A stretch of DNA of 64,000 nucleotides from Synchiropus splendidus (Eukaryota > Chordata > Actinopteri > Syngnathiformes > Callionymidae). Positions 28,600-40,300 of this stretch are shown here, in pieces. A program made the position numbers and the translations under genes. Location: contig NW_026527058.1 in assembly GCF_027744825.2 (NCBI RefSeq), positions 434,001 through 498,000 of the forward strand, in the 5' to 3' direction. Below the pieces are notes generated by a model, which saw only the letters and a list, made by a program, of their open reading frames with translations, did no database searches and was not told the origin of the DNA. How positions within the stretch are numbered: position 1 is the stretch's first letter; each line of letters starts with the position of its first letter.

Positions 28600-31500
28600 A
28601 AGTGTTTTTCCAAAGTTATCAACATTTTTATGTTTGGCGTTTCGGAATCGACCTTATCTCCGGCTGAAAATGCGTTTTCTGCATTGTGACATAACTTTGC
28701 AGGGAAGCTTGAGAACATGAAGTTTTAACCTCCCACTATAGCATAAAAGGTCATTCTAGCAGTTGCACATCAAATCTAAGCTGTCTTGAAGTGTTTTTCT
28801 GAAGTTATCAACATTTTTATGTTTGGCGTTCCGGAATCGACCTTATCTCAGGCTGAAAACGCGTTTCCTGCATTGTGGCATAACTTTGCAGGGAAGCTTC
28901 CGAACATGAAATTTTCTACTCCCACTGTAGCAGAAAGGGTCTTTCTAGGAGTTGCACATCAAATCTAAGCTGTCTGAAGTGTTTTTCTGAAGTTATCAAC
29001 ATTTTTATGTTTGGCGTTCCGGAACCCACCTTATCTCACCCTGAAAACGCGTTTTACATATTTTGCCATAACTTTGCAGGGAAGCTTCAGAACATGAAAT
29101 TTTAACATCCCACTATGGCAGAAAGGGTCTTTCTAGTAGTTGCACATCAAATCTAAGCTGTCTGAAGTGTTTTTCCAAAGTTATCAACATTTTTATGTTT
29201 GGCGTTCTGGAACCCACCTAATCTCGGGCTGAAAACGCGTTTCCTGCATTGTTGCATAACTTTGCAGGGATGCATCAGAACATGAAATGTTCGCCTCCCA
29301 CTATTGCAGATAGGGTCTTTCGAGGAGTTGCACATCACATCTAAGCTGTCTGAAGTGTTTTTCCAAAGTTATCAACATTTTTATGTTTGGTTTTCTGGAA
29401 CCCACCTTATCTCAGGCTGAAAACGCGTTTTCTGCAATGTGCCATAACTTTGCAGGGAAGCTTCAGAACATGAAGTTTTAACCTCCCACTATAGCAGAAA
29501 AGATCATTCTAGTAGTTGCACATCGAATCTAAGCTGTTTGAAGTGTTTTTCCAAAGTTAACAACATTTTTATGTTTGGCGTTCTGGAACCCACCTAATCT
29601 CAGGCTGAAAACGCGTTTTCTGCATTGTGCCATAACTTTTCAGGGAAGCTTCAGAACATGAAATGTTCGCCTCCCACTATAGCAGATAGGGTCTTTCTAG
29701 TAGTTGCACATCAAATCTAAGCTGTCTGAAGTGTTTTTCCAAAGTTATCAATATTTTTATGTTTGGCGTTCTCGAACCCACCTAATTCCAGGCTGAAAAC
29801 GCATTTCCTGCATTGTTGCATAACTTTGCAGGGATGCATCAGAACATGAAATGTTCGCCTCCCACTATAGCAGATAGGGTCTTTCGAGGAGTTGCACATC
29901 AAATCTAAGCTGTCTGAAGTGTTTTTCCAAAGTTTTCAACATTTTTATGTTTGGCGTTCCGGAACCCACCTTATCTCAGGCCGAAAACGCGTTTTCTGCA
30001 ATGTGCCATAACTTTGCAGGGCAGCGACAGAACATGAAGTTTTAACCTCCCACTATAGCAGAAAAGGTCATTCTAGTAGTTGCACATCAAATATAAGCTG
30101 TTTGAAGTGTTTTCCCAAAGTTATCAACATTTTTATGTTTGGCGTTTCGGAATCGACCTTATGTCCGGCTGAAAATGCGTTTTCTGCATTGTGCCATAAC
30201 TTTGCAGGGAAGCTTGAGAACATGAAGTTTTAACCTCCCACTATAGCAGAAAAGGTCATTCTAGTAGTTGCACATCAAATATAAGCTGTCTTGAAGTGTT
30301 TTTCTGAAGTTATCAACATTTTTATGTTTGGCGTTCCGGAACCCACCTTATCTCAGCCTGAAAACGCGTTTTACATATTTTGCCATAACTTTGCAGGGAA
30401 GCTTCAGAACATGAAATTTTTACATCCCACTATAGCAGAAAGGGTCTTTCTCGTAGTTGCACATCAAATCTAAGCTGTCTGAAATGATTTTCGAAATTTA
30501 TCAACATTTTTATGTTTGCCGTTCAGGAATCGACCTTATCTTAGGCTGAAAACCCGTTTTCTGCATTGTGCCTTAACTTTGCAGGGAAGCTTCAGAACAT
30601 GAAATTTTCACCTCCCACTATAGCAAAAAGGGTCTTTCTAGTAGTTGCACATCAAATCTAAGCTGTCTGAAGTTTTTTTTCCAAAGTTATCAATATTTTG
30701 ATGTTTGGCGTTTCGGAATCAACCTTATCTAATGATGAAAACGCGTTTCCTGCATTGTGCCAAAACTTTGTAGGTAAGCTCCAGAACATGAAATTTTCAC
30801 CTCCCACTATAGCAGAAAGGGTCTTTCTAGTAGTTGCACATCCAATCTAAGCTGTTTGAAGTGTTTTTCCAAAGTTATCAACATTTTTATGTTTGGCGTT
30901 TCGGAATCGACCTTATCTCCGGCTGAAAATGCGTTTTCTGCATTGTGCCATAACTTTGCAGGGAAGCTTCAGAACATGAAGTTTTAACCTCCCACTATAG
31001 CAGAAAAGGTCATTCTAGCAGTTGCACATCAAATCTAAGCTGTCTTGAAGTGTTTTTCTGAAGTTATCAACATTTTTATGTTTGGCGTTCCGGAACCCAC
31101 CTTATCTCAGCCTGAAAACGCGTTTTACATATTTTGCCATAACTTTGGAGGGAAGCTTCAGAACATGACATTTTTACATCCCACTATAGCAGAAAGGGTC
31201 TTTCTAGTAGTTGCACATCAAATCTAAGCTGTCTGAAGTGTTTTTCCAAAGTTATCAATATTTTTATGTTTGGCGTTCCGGAATCGACCTTATCTCAGGC
31301 TGAAAACGCGTTTCCTGCATTGTGGCATAACTTTGCAGGGAAGCTTCAGAACATGAAATTTTCTACTCCCACTGTAGCAGAAAGGGTCTTTCTAGTAGTT
31401 GCACATCAAATCTAAGCTGTCTGAAGTGTTTTTCTGAAGTTATCAACATTTTTATGTTTGGCGTTCCGGAACCCACCTTATCTCACCCTGAAAACGCGTT

Positions 31501-32930
31501 TTACATATTTTGCCATAACTTTGCAGGGAAGCTTCAGAACATGAAATTTTAACATCCCACTATGGCAGAAAGGGTCTTTCTAGTAGTTGCACATCAAATC
31601 TAAGCTGTCTGAAGTGTTTTTCCAAAGTTATCAACATTTTTATGTTTGGCGTTCTGGAACCCACCTAATCTCGGGCTGAAAACGCGTTTCCTGCATTGTT
31701 GCATAACTTTGCAGGGATGCATCAGAACATGAAATGTTCGCCTCCCACTATAGCAGATAGGGTCTTTCGAGGAGTTGCACATCACATCTAAGCTGTCTGA
31801 AGTGTTTTTCCAAAGTTATCAACATTTTTATGTTTGGCGTTCTGGAACCCACCTTATCTCAGGCTGAAAACGCGTTTTCTGCAATGTGCCATAACTTTGC
31901 AGGGAAGCTTCAGAACATGAAGTTTTAACCTCCCACTATAGCAGAAAAGATCATTCTAGTAGTTGCACATCGAATCTAAGCTGTCTGAAGTGTTTTTCCA
32001 AAGTTATCAATATTTTTATGTTTGGCGTTCCGGAATCGACCTTATCTCAGGCTGAAAACGCGTTTCCTGCATTGTGGCATAACTTTGCAGGGAAGCTTCA
32101 GAACATGAAATTTTCACCTCCCACTGTAGCTAAAAGGGTCTTTCTAGTAGTTGCACATCAAATCTAAGCTGTCTGAAGTGTTTTTCCAAAGTTATCAATA
32201 TTTTTATGTTTGGCGTTCTGGAACCCACCTAATTCCAGGCTGAAAACGCATTTCCTGCATTGTTGCATAACTTTGCAGGGATGCATCAGAACATGAAACT
32301 TTCGCCTCCCACTATAGCAGATAGGGTCTTTCGAGGAGTTGCACATCAAATCTAAGCTGTCTGAAGTGTTTTTCCAAAGTTATCAACATTTTTATGTTTG
32401 GCGTTCTGGAACCCACCTTATCTCAGGCTGAAAACGCGTTTTCTGCAATGTGCCATAACTTTGCAGGGCAGCTTCAGAACATGAAGTTTTAACCTCCCAC
32501 TATAGCAGAAAAGGTCATTCTAGTAGTTGCACATCAAATATAAGCTGTTTGAAGTGTTTTCCCAAAGTTATCAACATTTTTATTTTTGGCGTTTCGGAAT
32601 CGACCTTATGTCCGGCTGAAAATGCGTTTTCTGCATTGTGCCATAACTTTGCAGGGAAGCTTGAGAACATGAAGTTTTAACCTCCCACTATAGCAGAAAA
32701 GGTCATTCTAGTAGTTGCACATCAAATCTAAGCTGTCTTGAAGTGTTTTTCTGAAGTTATCAACATTTTTATGTTTGGCGTTCCGGAACCCACCTTATCT
32801 CAGCCTGAAAACGCGTTTTACATATTTTGCCATAACTTTGCAGGGAAGCTTCAGAACATGAAATTTTTACATCCCACTATAGCAGAAAGGGTCTTTCTCG
32901 TAGTTGCACATCAAATCAAAGCTGTCTGAA
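28600..32930 (+). repeat. Large higher-order duplication, offsets about 2259 and 2447 bp
   Basis: Long ordered series of subtypes recur. The ATCTCCGGCTGAAAATGCG monomer near 28620 matches the one near 30880, and the 189-bp monomer near 28780 matches the one near 31040; both offsets are 2259 bp. From about 29150 onward the matches lie 2447 bp away: the CATTGTTGCATAAC plus GATGCATCAGAAC monomers at 29153 and 29717 match 31600 and 32164, and the monomer at 30291 matches 32738. The 188-bp change in offset shows one monomer gained or lost within one copy. These are 12- and 13-monomer repeats. Confidence 0.75.
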
Positions 32931-34371
32931 GTGTTTTTCCAAAGTTATCAACATTTTTATGTTTGGCGTTCCGGAATCGACCTTATCTCAGGCTGAAAAC
33001 GCGTTTTCTGCATTGTGCCATAACTGTGCAGGGAAGCTTCAGAACATGAAATTTTCACCTCCCACTGTAGCAGAAAGGGTCTTTCTAGTAGTTGCACATC
33101 AAATCTAAGCTGTCTGAAGTGTTTTTCCAAAGTTATCATATTTCTATGTTTGGCGTTCCAGAATTGACCTTGTCTCATGCTGAAAACGTATTTTCTGCAT
33201 TGTGCCATAACTTTGCAGGGAAGTTTCAGAACATGAAATTTACACCTCCCACTATAGCAGAAATGGTCTTTCTAGTAGTTGCACATCAAATCTAAGCTGT
33301 CTGAAGTGTTTTTCCAAAGTTATCAACATTATTATGGTTGGCGTTCCGAAACCCACCTTATCTCAGGCTGAAAACGCGTTTTCTGCATTGTGCCATAACT
33401 TTGCAGGGAAGCTTCAGAACATAAAATTTTCACCTCCCACTATAGCAGAAAGGGTCTTTCTAGTAGTTGCACATCAAATCTAAGCTGTTGGACGTGTTTT
33501 TCCAAAGTTATCAACATTTTTATGTTTGGCGTTCCGGAATCGACCTTATCTCAGGCTGAATACACGTTTTCTGCATTGTGCCATAACTTTGCAGGGAAGC
33601 TTCAGAACATGAAATTTTCACCTCCCACTATAGCAGAAAGGGTCTTTCTAGTAGTTGCACATCAAATCTCAGCTGTCTGAAGTGTTTTTCCAAAGTTATA
33701 AACATTTTTATGTTTGGCATTACGGAATCAACCTTATCTCAGGCTGAATACGCGTTTTCTGCATTGTGCCATAACTTTGCTGGGGATCTTCAGAACATGA
33801 AATTTTCACGTCCCACTATAGCAGAAACGGTCTTTCTAGTAGTTGCACATCAAATCTAAGCTGTTTGAAGTGTTTTTCCAAAGTTATCAACATTTTTATG
33901 CTTGGCGTTCCGAAACCCACCTTATCTCAGGCTGAAAACGCATTTTCTGCAGTGTGCCATACCTTTGCAGATAAGCTTCAGAACATGAAATTTTCACCTC
34001 CCACTATAGCAGAAAGGGTCTTTCTAGTAGTTGCACATCAAATCTAAGCTGTTTGAAGTGTTTTTCCAAAGCTATCAACATTTTTATGTTTGGCGTTCCG
34101 GAACCCACCTTATTGAAAACGCCTTTTCTGCATTGTGCCATAACTTTGCAGGGAAGCTTCAGAACATGAATTTTTCACCTCCCACTATAGCAGAAAGGGT
34201 CTTTCTAGTAGTTGCACATCAAATCGAAGCTGTCTGAAGTGTTTTCCCAAAGTTATCATATTTTTTGTTTGGCGTTCCGGAACCCACCTCATCTCAGGCT
34301 GAAAACTCGTTTTCTGCATTGTGATATAACTTTGCAGGGAAGCTTCAGAACATGAAATTTTAAACTGCCAC

Positions 34372-35091
34372 TATAGCAGAAAGGGTCTTTCTAGTAGTTG
34401 CACATCAAATCTAAGCTGTCTGATATGTTTTTCCAAGGTTATCTACTTTTTTCTGTTTGGCGTTCTGGAACCCACCTTATCTCAGTGTGAAAACGCGTTT
34501 TCTGCATTGTGCCATAACTTTGCAGTGAAGCTTCAGAACATGAAATTTTCACATCCCACTATAGCAGAAAGGGTTTTTCTCGTAGTTGCACATCAAATCT
34601 AAGCTGTCTGAAGTGTTTTTCCAAAGTTATCAACATTTTTATGTTTGGCGTTCCGGAACCCACCTTATCTCTGGCTGAAAACGCGTTTTTTGCATTGTGC
34701 CATAATTTGTAGGGAAGCTTCAGAACATGAAATTTTCATCTCCCACTATAGCAGAAAGGGTCTTTCTAGCAGTTGCACGTCAAATCTAAGCGGTCTGAAG
34801 TGTTTTTCCAAAGTTATCAACATTTTTATGTTTGCCGTTCCGGAATCGACCATATCTCAGGCTGAAAAGGCGTTTTCTGCATTGTGCCATAACTTTGCAG
34901 AGAAGCTTCAGAACATGAAATTATCACCTCCCACTACAACAGAAAGGGTGTTTCTAGCAGTTGGACATCAAATCTAAGCTGTCTGAAGTGTTTTTCCAAA
35001 GTTATCAACATTTTTATGTTTGGCGTTCTGGAACCCACCTTATCTCAGGCTGAAAACGCGTTTTCTGCATTGTGCCATAACTTTGCAGTGA
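34372..35091 (+). repeat. Satellite segment nearly identical to 44892-45611
   Basis: About 670-720 bp here matches the segment 10520 bp downstream, with only about two substitutions noticed in the core. Shared private variants include TGATATGTTTTTCCAAGG, TATCTACTTTTTTCTG, CTCAGTGTGAAAACG, GCATTGTGCCATAATTTG (one base short), GAAAAGGCGTTTTC and ACTACAACAGAAAGG. Neighbouring monomers on both sides are much less alike. This fits recent copying over about 10 kb within the array. Confidence 0.85.
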
Positions 35092-35539
35092 AGCTTCAGA
35101 ACATGAAATTTTCACCTCCCACTATACCAGAAAGGGTCTTTCTAGTAGTTGCACATCAAATCTAAGCTGTCTGAAGTGTTTCTCCAAAGTTATCATATTT
35201 TTTTGTTTGGCGTTCCGGAACCCACCTTATCTCAAGCTCAAAACGCATTTTCTGCATTGTGCCATAACTTTGCAGGGAAGCTTCAGAACATGAAATTTCC
35301 ACATCCCACTATAGCAGAAAGGGTCTTTCTAGTAGTTGCACATCAAATCTAAGCTGTCTGAAGTGTTTTTCCAAAGTTATCAACATTTTTATGTTTGGCG
35401 TTCCGGAATCAACCTTATCTCAGGCTAAAAACGCGTTTTACGCATTGTGCCATAACTTTGCAGGAAAGCTTCAGAACATGAAATTTTCACCTCCCACTAT
35501 AGCAGAAATGGTCTTTCTAGTACTTGCACATCAAATCTA

Positions 35540-37290
35540 AGCTGTCTGAAGTGTTTTTCCGAAGTTATTAACATTTTTATGTTTGGCGTTCCGGAATTGA
35601 CCTTATGTGAAGCTGAAAACGCGTTTTCTGCATTGTGACATAACTTTGCAGGGAAGCTTCAGAACATGAAATTTTCACGACCCACGATAGCAGAAAGGGT
35701 CTTTCTAGTAGTTGCACATCAAATCGAAACTGTTTGAATTGTTTTTCCAAAGTTATCAACATTTTTATGTTTGGCGTTCTGGAACCCACCTTATCTCAGG
35801 CTGAAAACGCGTTTTCTGCATTGTGCCATAAATTTGCAGGGAAGCTTCAGAACATGAAATTTCTACATCCCAATATAGCAGAAAGGGTCTTTCTAGTAGT
35901 TGCACATCAAATCGAAGCTGTTTGAATTGTTTTTCCAAAGTTATCAACACTTTTATGTTTGGTGTTCCGGAATCAACCTTATCTCAGGTTGAAAACGCGT
36001 TTTACGCATTGTGCCATAACTTTGCAGGAAAGCTTCAGAACATGAAATTTTCAACTCCCACTATAGCAGAAAGGGTCTTTCTAGTAGTTGCACATCAAAT
36101 CTAAGCTGTCTAAAGAGTTTTTCCCAAATTTTCAATATTTTTATGTTTGGCGTTCCGGAATCGACCTTATCTCAATCTGAAAACCCATTTCCTGCATTGT
36201 GGCATAACTTTGCAGGGAAGCTTCAGAACATCGAATTTTCAACTCCCACAATGGCAGAAATGGTCTTTCTAGTAGTTGCACATCAAATCTAAGCTGTCTG
36301 AAGTGTTTTTCCAGAATTATGAACATGTTTATGTTTGGCGTTCCGGAATCGACCTTATCTCAGGCTGAAAACGCGTTTTACGCATTGTGCCATAACTTTG
36401 GTGGGAAGCTTCATATCATCGAATATTCACCACCCACTATATCAGAAAGGGTCCTTCTAGTAGTTGCACATCAAATCTAAGCTGTCTAAAGAGTTTTTCC
36501 AAAGTTATCAATATTTTTATGTTTGGCATTCCGGAATCGACCTTATGTGATGCTGAAAACGCGTTTTCTGCATTGTGACATAACTTTGCAGGGAAGCTTC
36601 AGAACATGAAATTTTCACCTCCCACTACAGCAGAAATGGTCTTTCTAGTACTTGCACATCAAATCTAAGCTGTCTGAAGTGTTTTTCGGAAGTTATTAAC
36701 ATTTTTATGTTTGGCGTTCCGGAATTGACCTTATGTGAGGCTGAAAACGCGTTTTCTGCATTGTGACATAACTTTGCAGGGAAGCTTCAGAACATGAAAT
36801 TTCCACGACCCACGATAGCAGAAAGGGTCTTTCTAGCAGTTGCACATCAAATCGAAGCTGTTTGAATTGTTTTTCCAAAGTTATCAACATTTTTATGTTT
36901 GGCGTTCTGGAACCCACCTTATCTCAGGCTGAAAACGCGTTTTCTGCGTTGTGCCATAACTTTGCAGGGAAGCTTCAGAACATGAAATTTCTACATCCCA
37001 CTATAGCAGAAAGGGTCTTTCTAGTAGTTGCACATCAAATCGAAGCTGTTTGAATTGTTTTTCCAAAGTTATCAACACTTTTATGTTTGGTGTTCCAGAA
37101 TCAACCTTATCTCAGGCTGAAAACGCGTTTTACGCATTGTGCCATAACTTTGCAGGAAAGCTTCAGAACATCGAATTTTCACCTCCCACAATTGCAGAAA
37201 TGGTCTTTCTAGTAGTTGCACATCAAATCTAAGCTGTCTGAAGTGTTTTTCCAGAATTATGAACATGTTTATGTTTGGCGTTCCGGAATT
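35540..37290 (+). repeat. Six-monomer duplication, offset 1128 bp
   Basis: Monomers at about 35560-36100 recur at about 36690-37230 with an offset of 1128 bp. Shared variants are GGAATTGACCTTATGTGA, GCATTGTGACATAAC, CACGACCCACGATAGC, AATCGAAGCTGTTTGAATTG and TTTCTACATCCCA. A further marker, CCAGAATTATGAACATG, recurs at an offset of 940 bp (near 36311 and 37251), so the block has been rearranged more than once. Confidence 0.7.
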
Positions 37291-37329
37291 GACCTTATCT
37301 CAGGCTGAAATCGCGTTTTACGCATTGTG

Positions 37330-40300
37330 CCATAACTTTGCATAAAGCTTCAGAACATGAAATGTTCACCTCCCACTATAGCAGAAAGGGTCTTTCAAGT
37401 AGTTGCAGATCAAATCTAAGCTGTCTGAGATGTTTTTTCCAAAGTTATCAACATTTTTATGTTTGGCGTTCTGGAACCCACCTTATCTCAGTCTGAAAAT
37501 GTGTTTTCTGCATTGTGCCCTATCTTTGCAGGGAAGTTTCAGAACATGAAATTTTCACCTCCCGCTATAATAGAGAGGGTCTTTCTAGTAGTTGCACATC
37601 GAATCTAAGCTGTCTGAAATGTTTTTCCAAAGTTATCAACATTTTTATGTTTGGCGTTCTGGAACCCACCTTATCTCAGTCTGAAAACGTGTTTTTTGCA
37701 TTGTGCCATAACTTTGCAGGGATGCCACAGAACATGAAATTTTCACCTGCCGCTGTAGTAGAAAGGGTCGTTCTAGTAGTTGCACATCAAATCCAAGCTG
37801 TCTGAAGTGGCTTTCCAAAGTTATCAACATTTTTATGTTTGGAGTTCCGGAATCAACCTTATCTCAGGCTGAACACCCGTTTTCTTCATTGTGCCATAAC
37901 TTTGCAGGGATGCATCAGAACATGACATTTTAAACTTCCACTATAGCAGAAAAGGTCTTTCTAGTAGTTGCACAAAAAAATTCTAATCTGTCTGAAGTGT
38001 TTTTCCAAAGTTATCAACATTTTTATGTTTGGCGTTCCGGAACCCACCTTATCTCTGGCTGAAAACGCATTTTCTGCATTGTGCCATAACTTTGCAAGGA
38101 AGCATCAGAACATGAAATTTTATAATTGCGCTATAGCAGAAAAGGTCTTTCTAGTAGGTGTACATCAAATCTAAGCTCTCTGAAGAGTTTTTCCAAAGTT
38201 ATCCACATTTTAATGTTTGGCGTTCCGGAATCGACCTTATCTCAGGCTGAAAACGCGTTTTACGCATTGTGCCATAACTTTGCATAAAGCTTCAGAACAT
38301 GAAATTTTCACCTCCCACGATAGCAGAAAGGGTCTTTCTAGTAGTTGCAGATCAAAACTAAGCTGTCTGAAATGTTTTTCCAAAGTTATCAACAGTTTTA
38401 TGTTTGGCATTCCGGAATCGACCTTATCTCAGGCTGTAAACGCGTTTTACGAATGGTGCCATAACTTTGCTGGGAAGCTTCAGAACATCAAATTTTCACC
38501 TCCCACAATAGCAGAAACGGTCTTTCTAGTAGTTGCACATCAAATCTAAGCTGTCTGAAGTGTTTTTCCAAAGTTATCTACATTTTTATGTTTGGTGTTC
38601 CGGAATCGAACTTATCTCAGGCTGAAAACGTGTTTTCTGCATTGTGCCATAGCTTTGCAGGGAAGCTTCAGAACATGAAATTTCCACATCCCACTATAGC
38701 AGAAAGGGTCTTTCTAGTAGTTGCACATTAAAGCTAAGAGGTCTGAAGTGTTTTTCCAAACTTATCAACATTTTTATGTTTGGCGTTCCGGAACCCATCT
38801 TATCTCAGGCTGAAAACGCGTTTTCTGCATTGTGCGATACCTTTGCAGGGAAGCTTCAGAACATGAAATTTTCACCTCCCACTATAGCAGAAAGGGTCTT
38901 TCCAGTAGTTGCACATCAAATGTAAGCGGTCTGAAGTGTATTTCAAAAGTTATCAACTTTTTTATGTTTGACGTTCCTGAATCGACCTTATCACAGGCTG
39001 AAAACGCGTTTTACGCATTGTGCCATAACTTTGCCGTGAAGCTTCAGAACATGAAATTTTCACCTCCCACAATGGCAGAAAGGGTCTTTCTAGTAATTGC
39101 AAATCAAATCTAAGCTGTCTGAAGTGTTTTTCCAAAGTTATCAACATTTTTATGTTTGGCGTTCCGGAATCGACTTTATCTCAGGCTGAAAACGTGTTTT
39201 ACGCATTGTGCCATAACTTTGCATAAAGCTTCAGAACATTACATTTTCACATCCCACTATAGCAGAAAGGGTCTTTCTCGTAGTTGCACGCCAAATCTAA
39301 GCTGACAGATGTGTTTTTCCGAAGTTATCAACATTTTTATGTTTGGCGTTCCGGAATCGACCTTATATCAGGCTGAAAACGCCTTTTTTGCATTGTGCCA
39401 TAACTTTGCAGGGAAGCTTCAGAACATGAAATTTTCAACTCCCACTACAGCAGAAAGGGTCTTTCTAGTAGCTGCACGTCAAATATATGCTGTCTGAAGT
39501 GTTTTTCCGAAGTTATCAACATTTTTATGTTTGGCGTTCCGGAACCCACCTTATCTCACTCTGTAAGCGTGTTTTCTGCATTGTGCCATACCTTTGGAGG
39601 AAAGCTTCAGAACATGACATTTTCACCTCCCACTATAGCAGAAAGGGTCTTTCTCATAGTTGCACATCAAATCTAATCTGTCTGAAGTGTTTTTCCAAAG
39701 TTATCATATTTTTTTGTTTGGCGTTCTGGAACCCATCTTATCTCAGGCTGAAAACGCGTTTTCTGCATTGTGCCATAACTTTGCAGGGAAGCTTCAGAAC
39801 ATGAAATTTTCAACTCCGACTATAGCAGAAAGGGTCTTTCGAGTAGTTGCATGTCAAATCTAAGCTGTCTGATGTGTTTTTCCAAAGTTATCAACATTTT
39901 TTATGTTTGGCATTCCAGAATCGACCTTATCTCTGGCTGAAAACGCGTTTTCTGCATTGTGATATAACTTTGCAGGGAAGCTTCAGAACATGAAATTTTA
40001 ACCTGCCACTATAGCAGAAAAGGTCCTTCTAGTAGTTGCACATCAAATCTAACCTGTCTGAAGTGTTTTTCCAAATTAATCAACATTCTTATGTTTGGCG
40101 TTCCGGAATCAACCTTATCTCAGGCTGAAAACGCGTTTTCTGCATTGTGTCATCACTTTGCAGGAAAGATGCAGAATATGAAATTTTCACCTCTCACTAT
40201 AGCAGAAAGGGTCTTTCTAGTAGTTGCACGTCAAATATATGCTGTCTGAAGTGTTTTTCCGAAGTTATCAACATTTTTATGTTTGGCGTTCCGGAATTGA

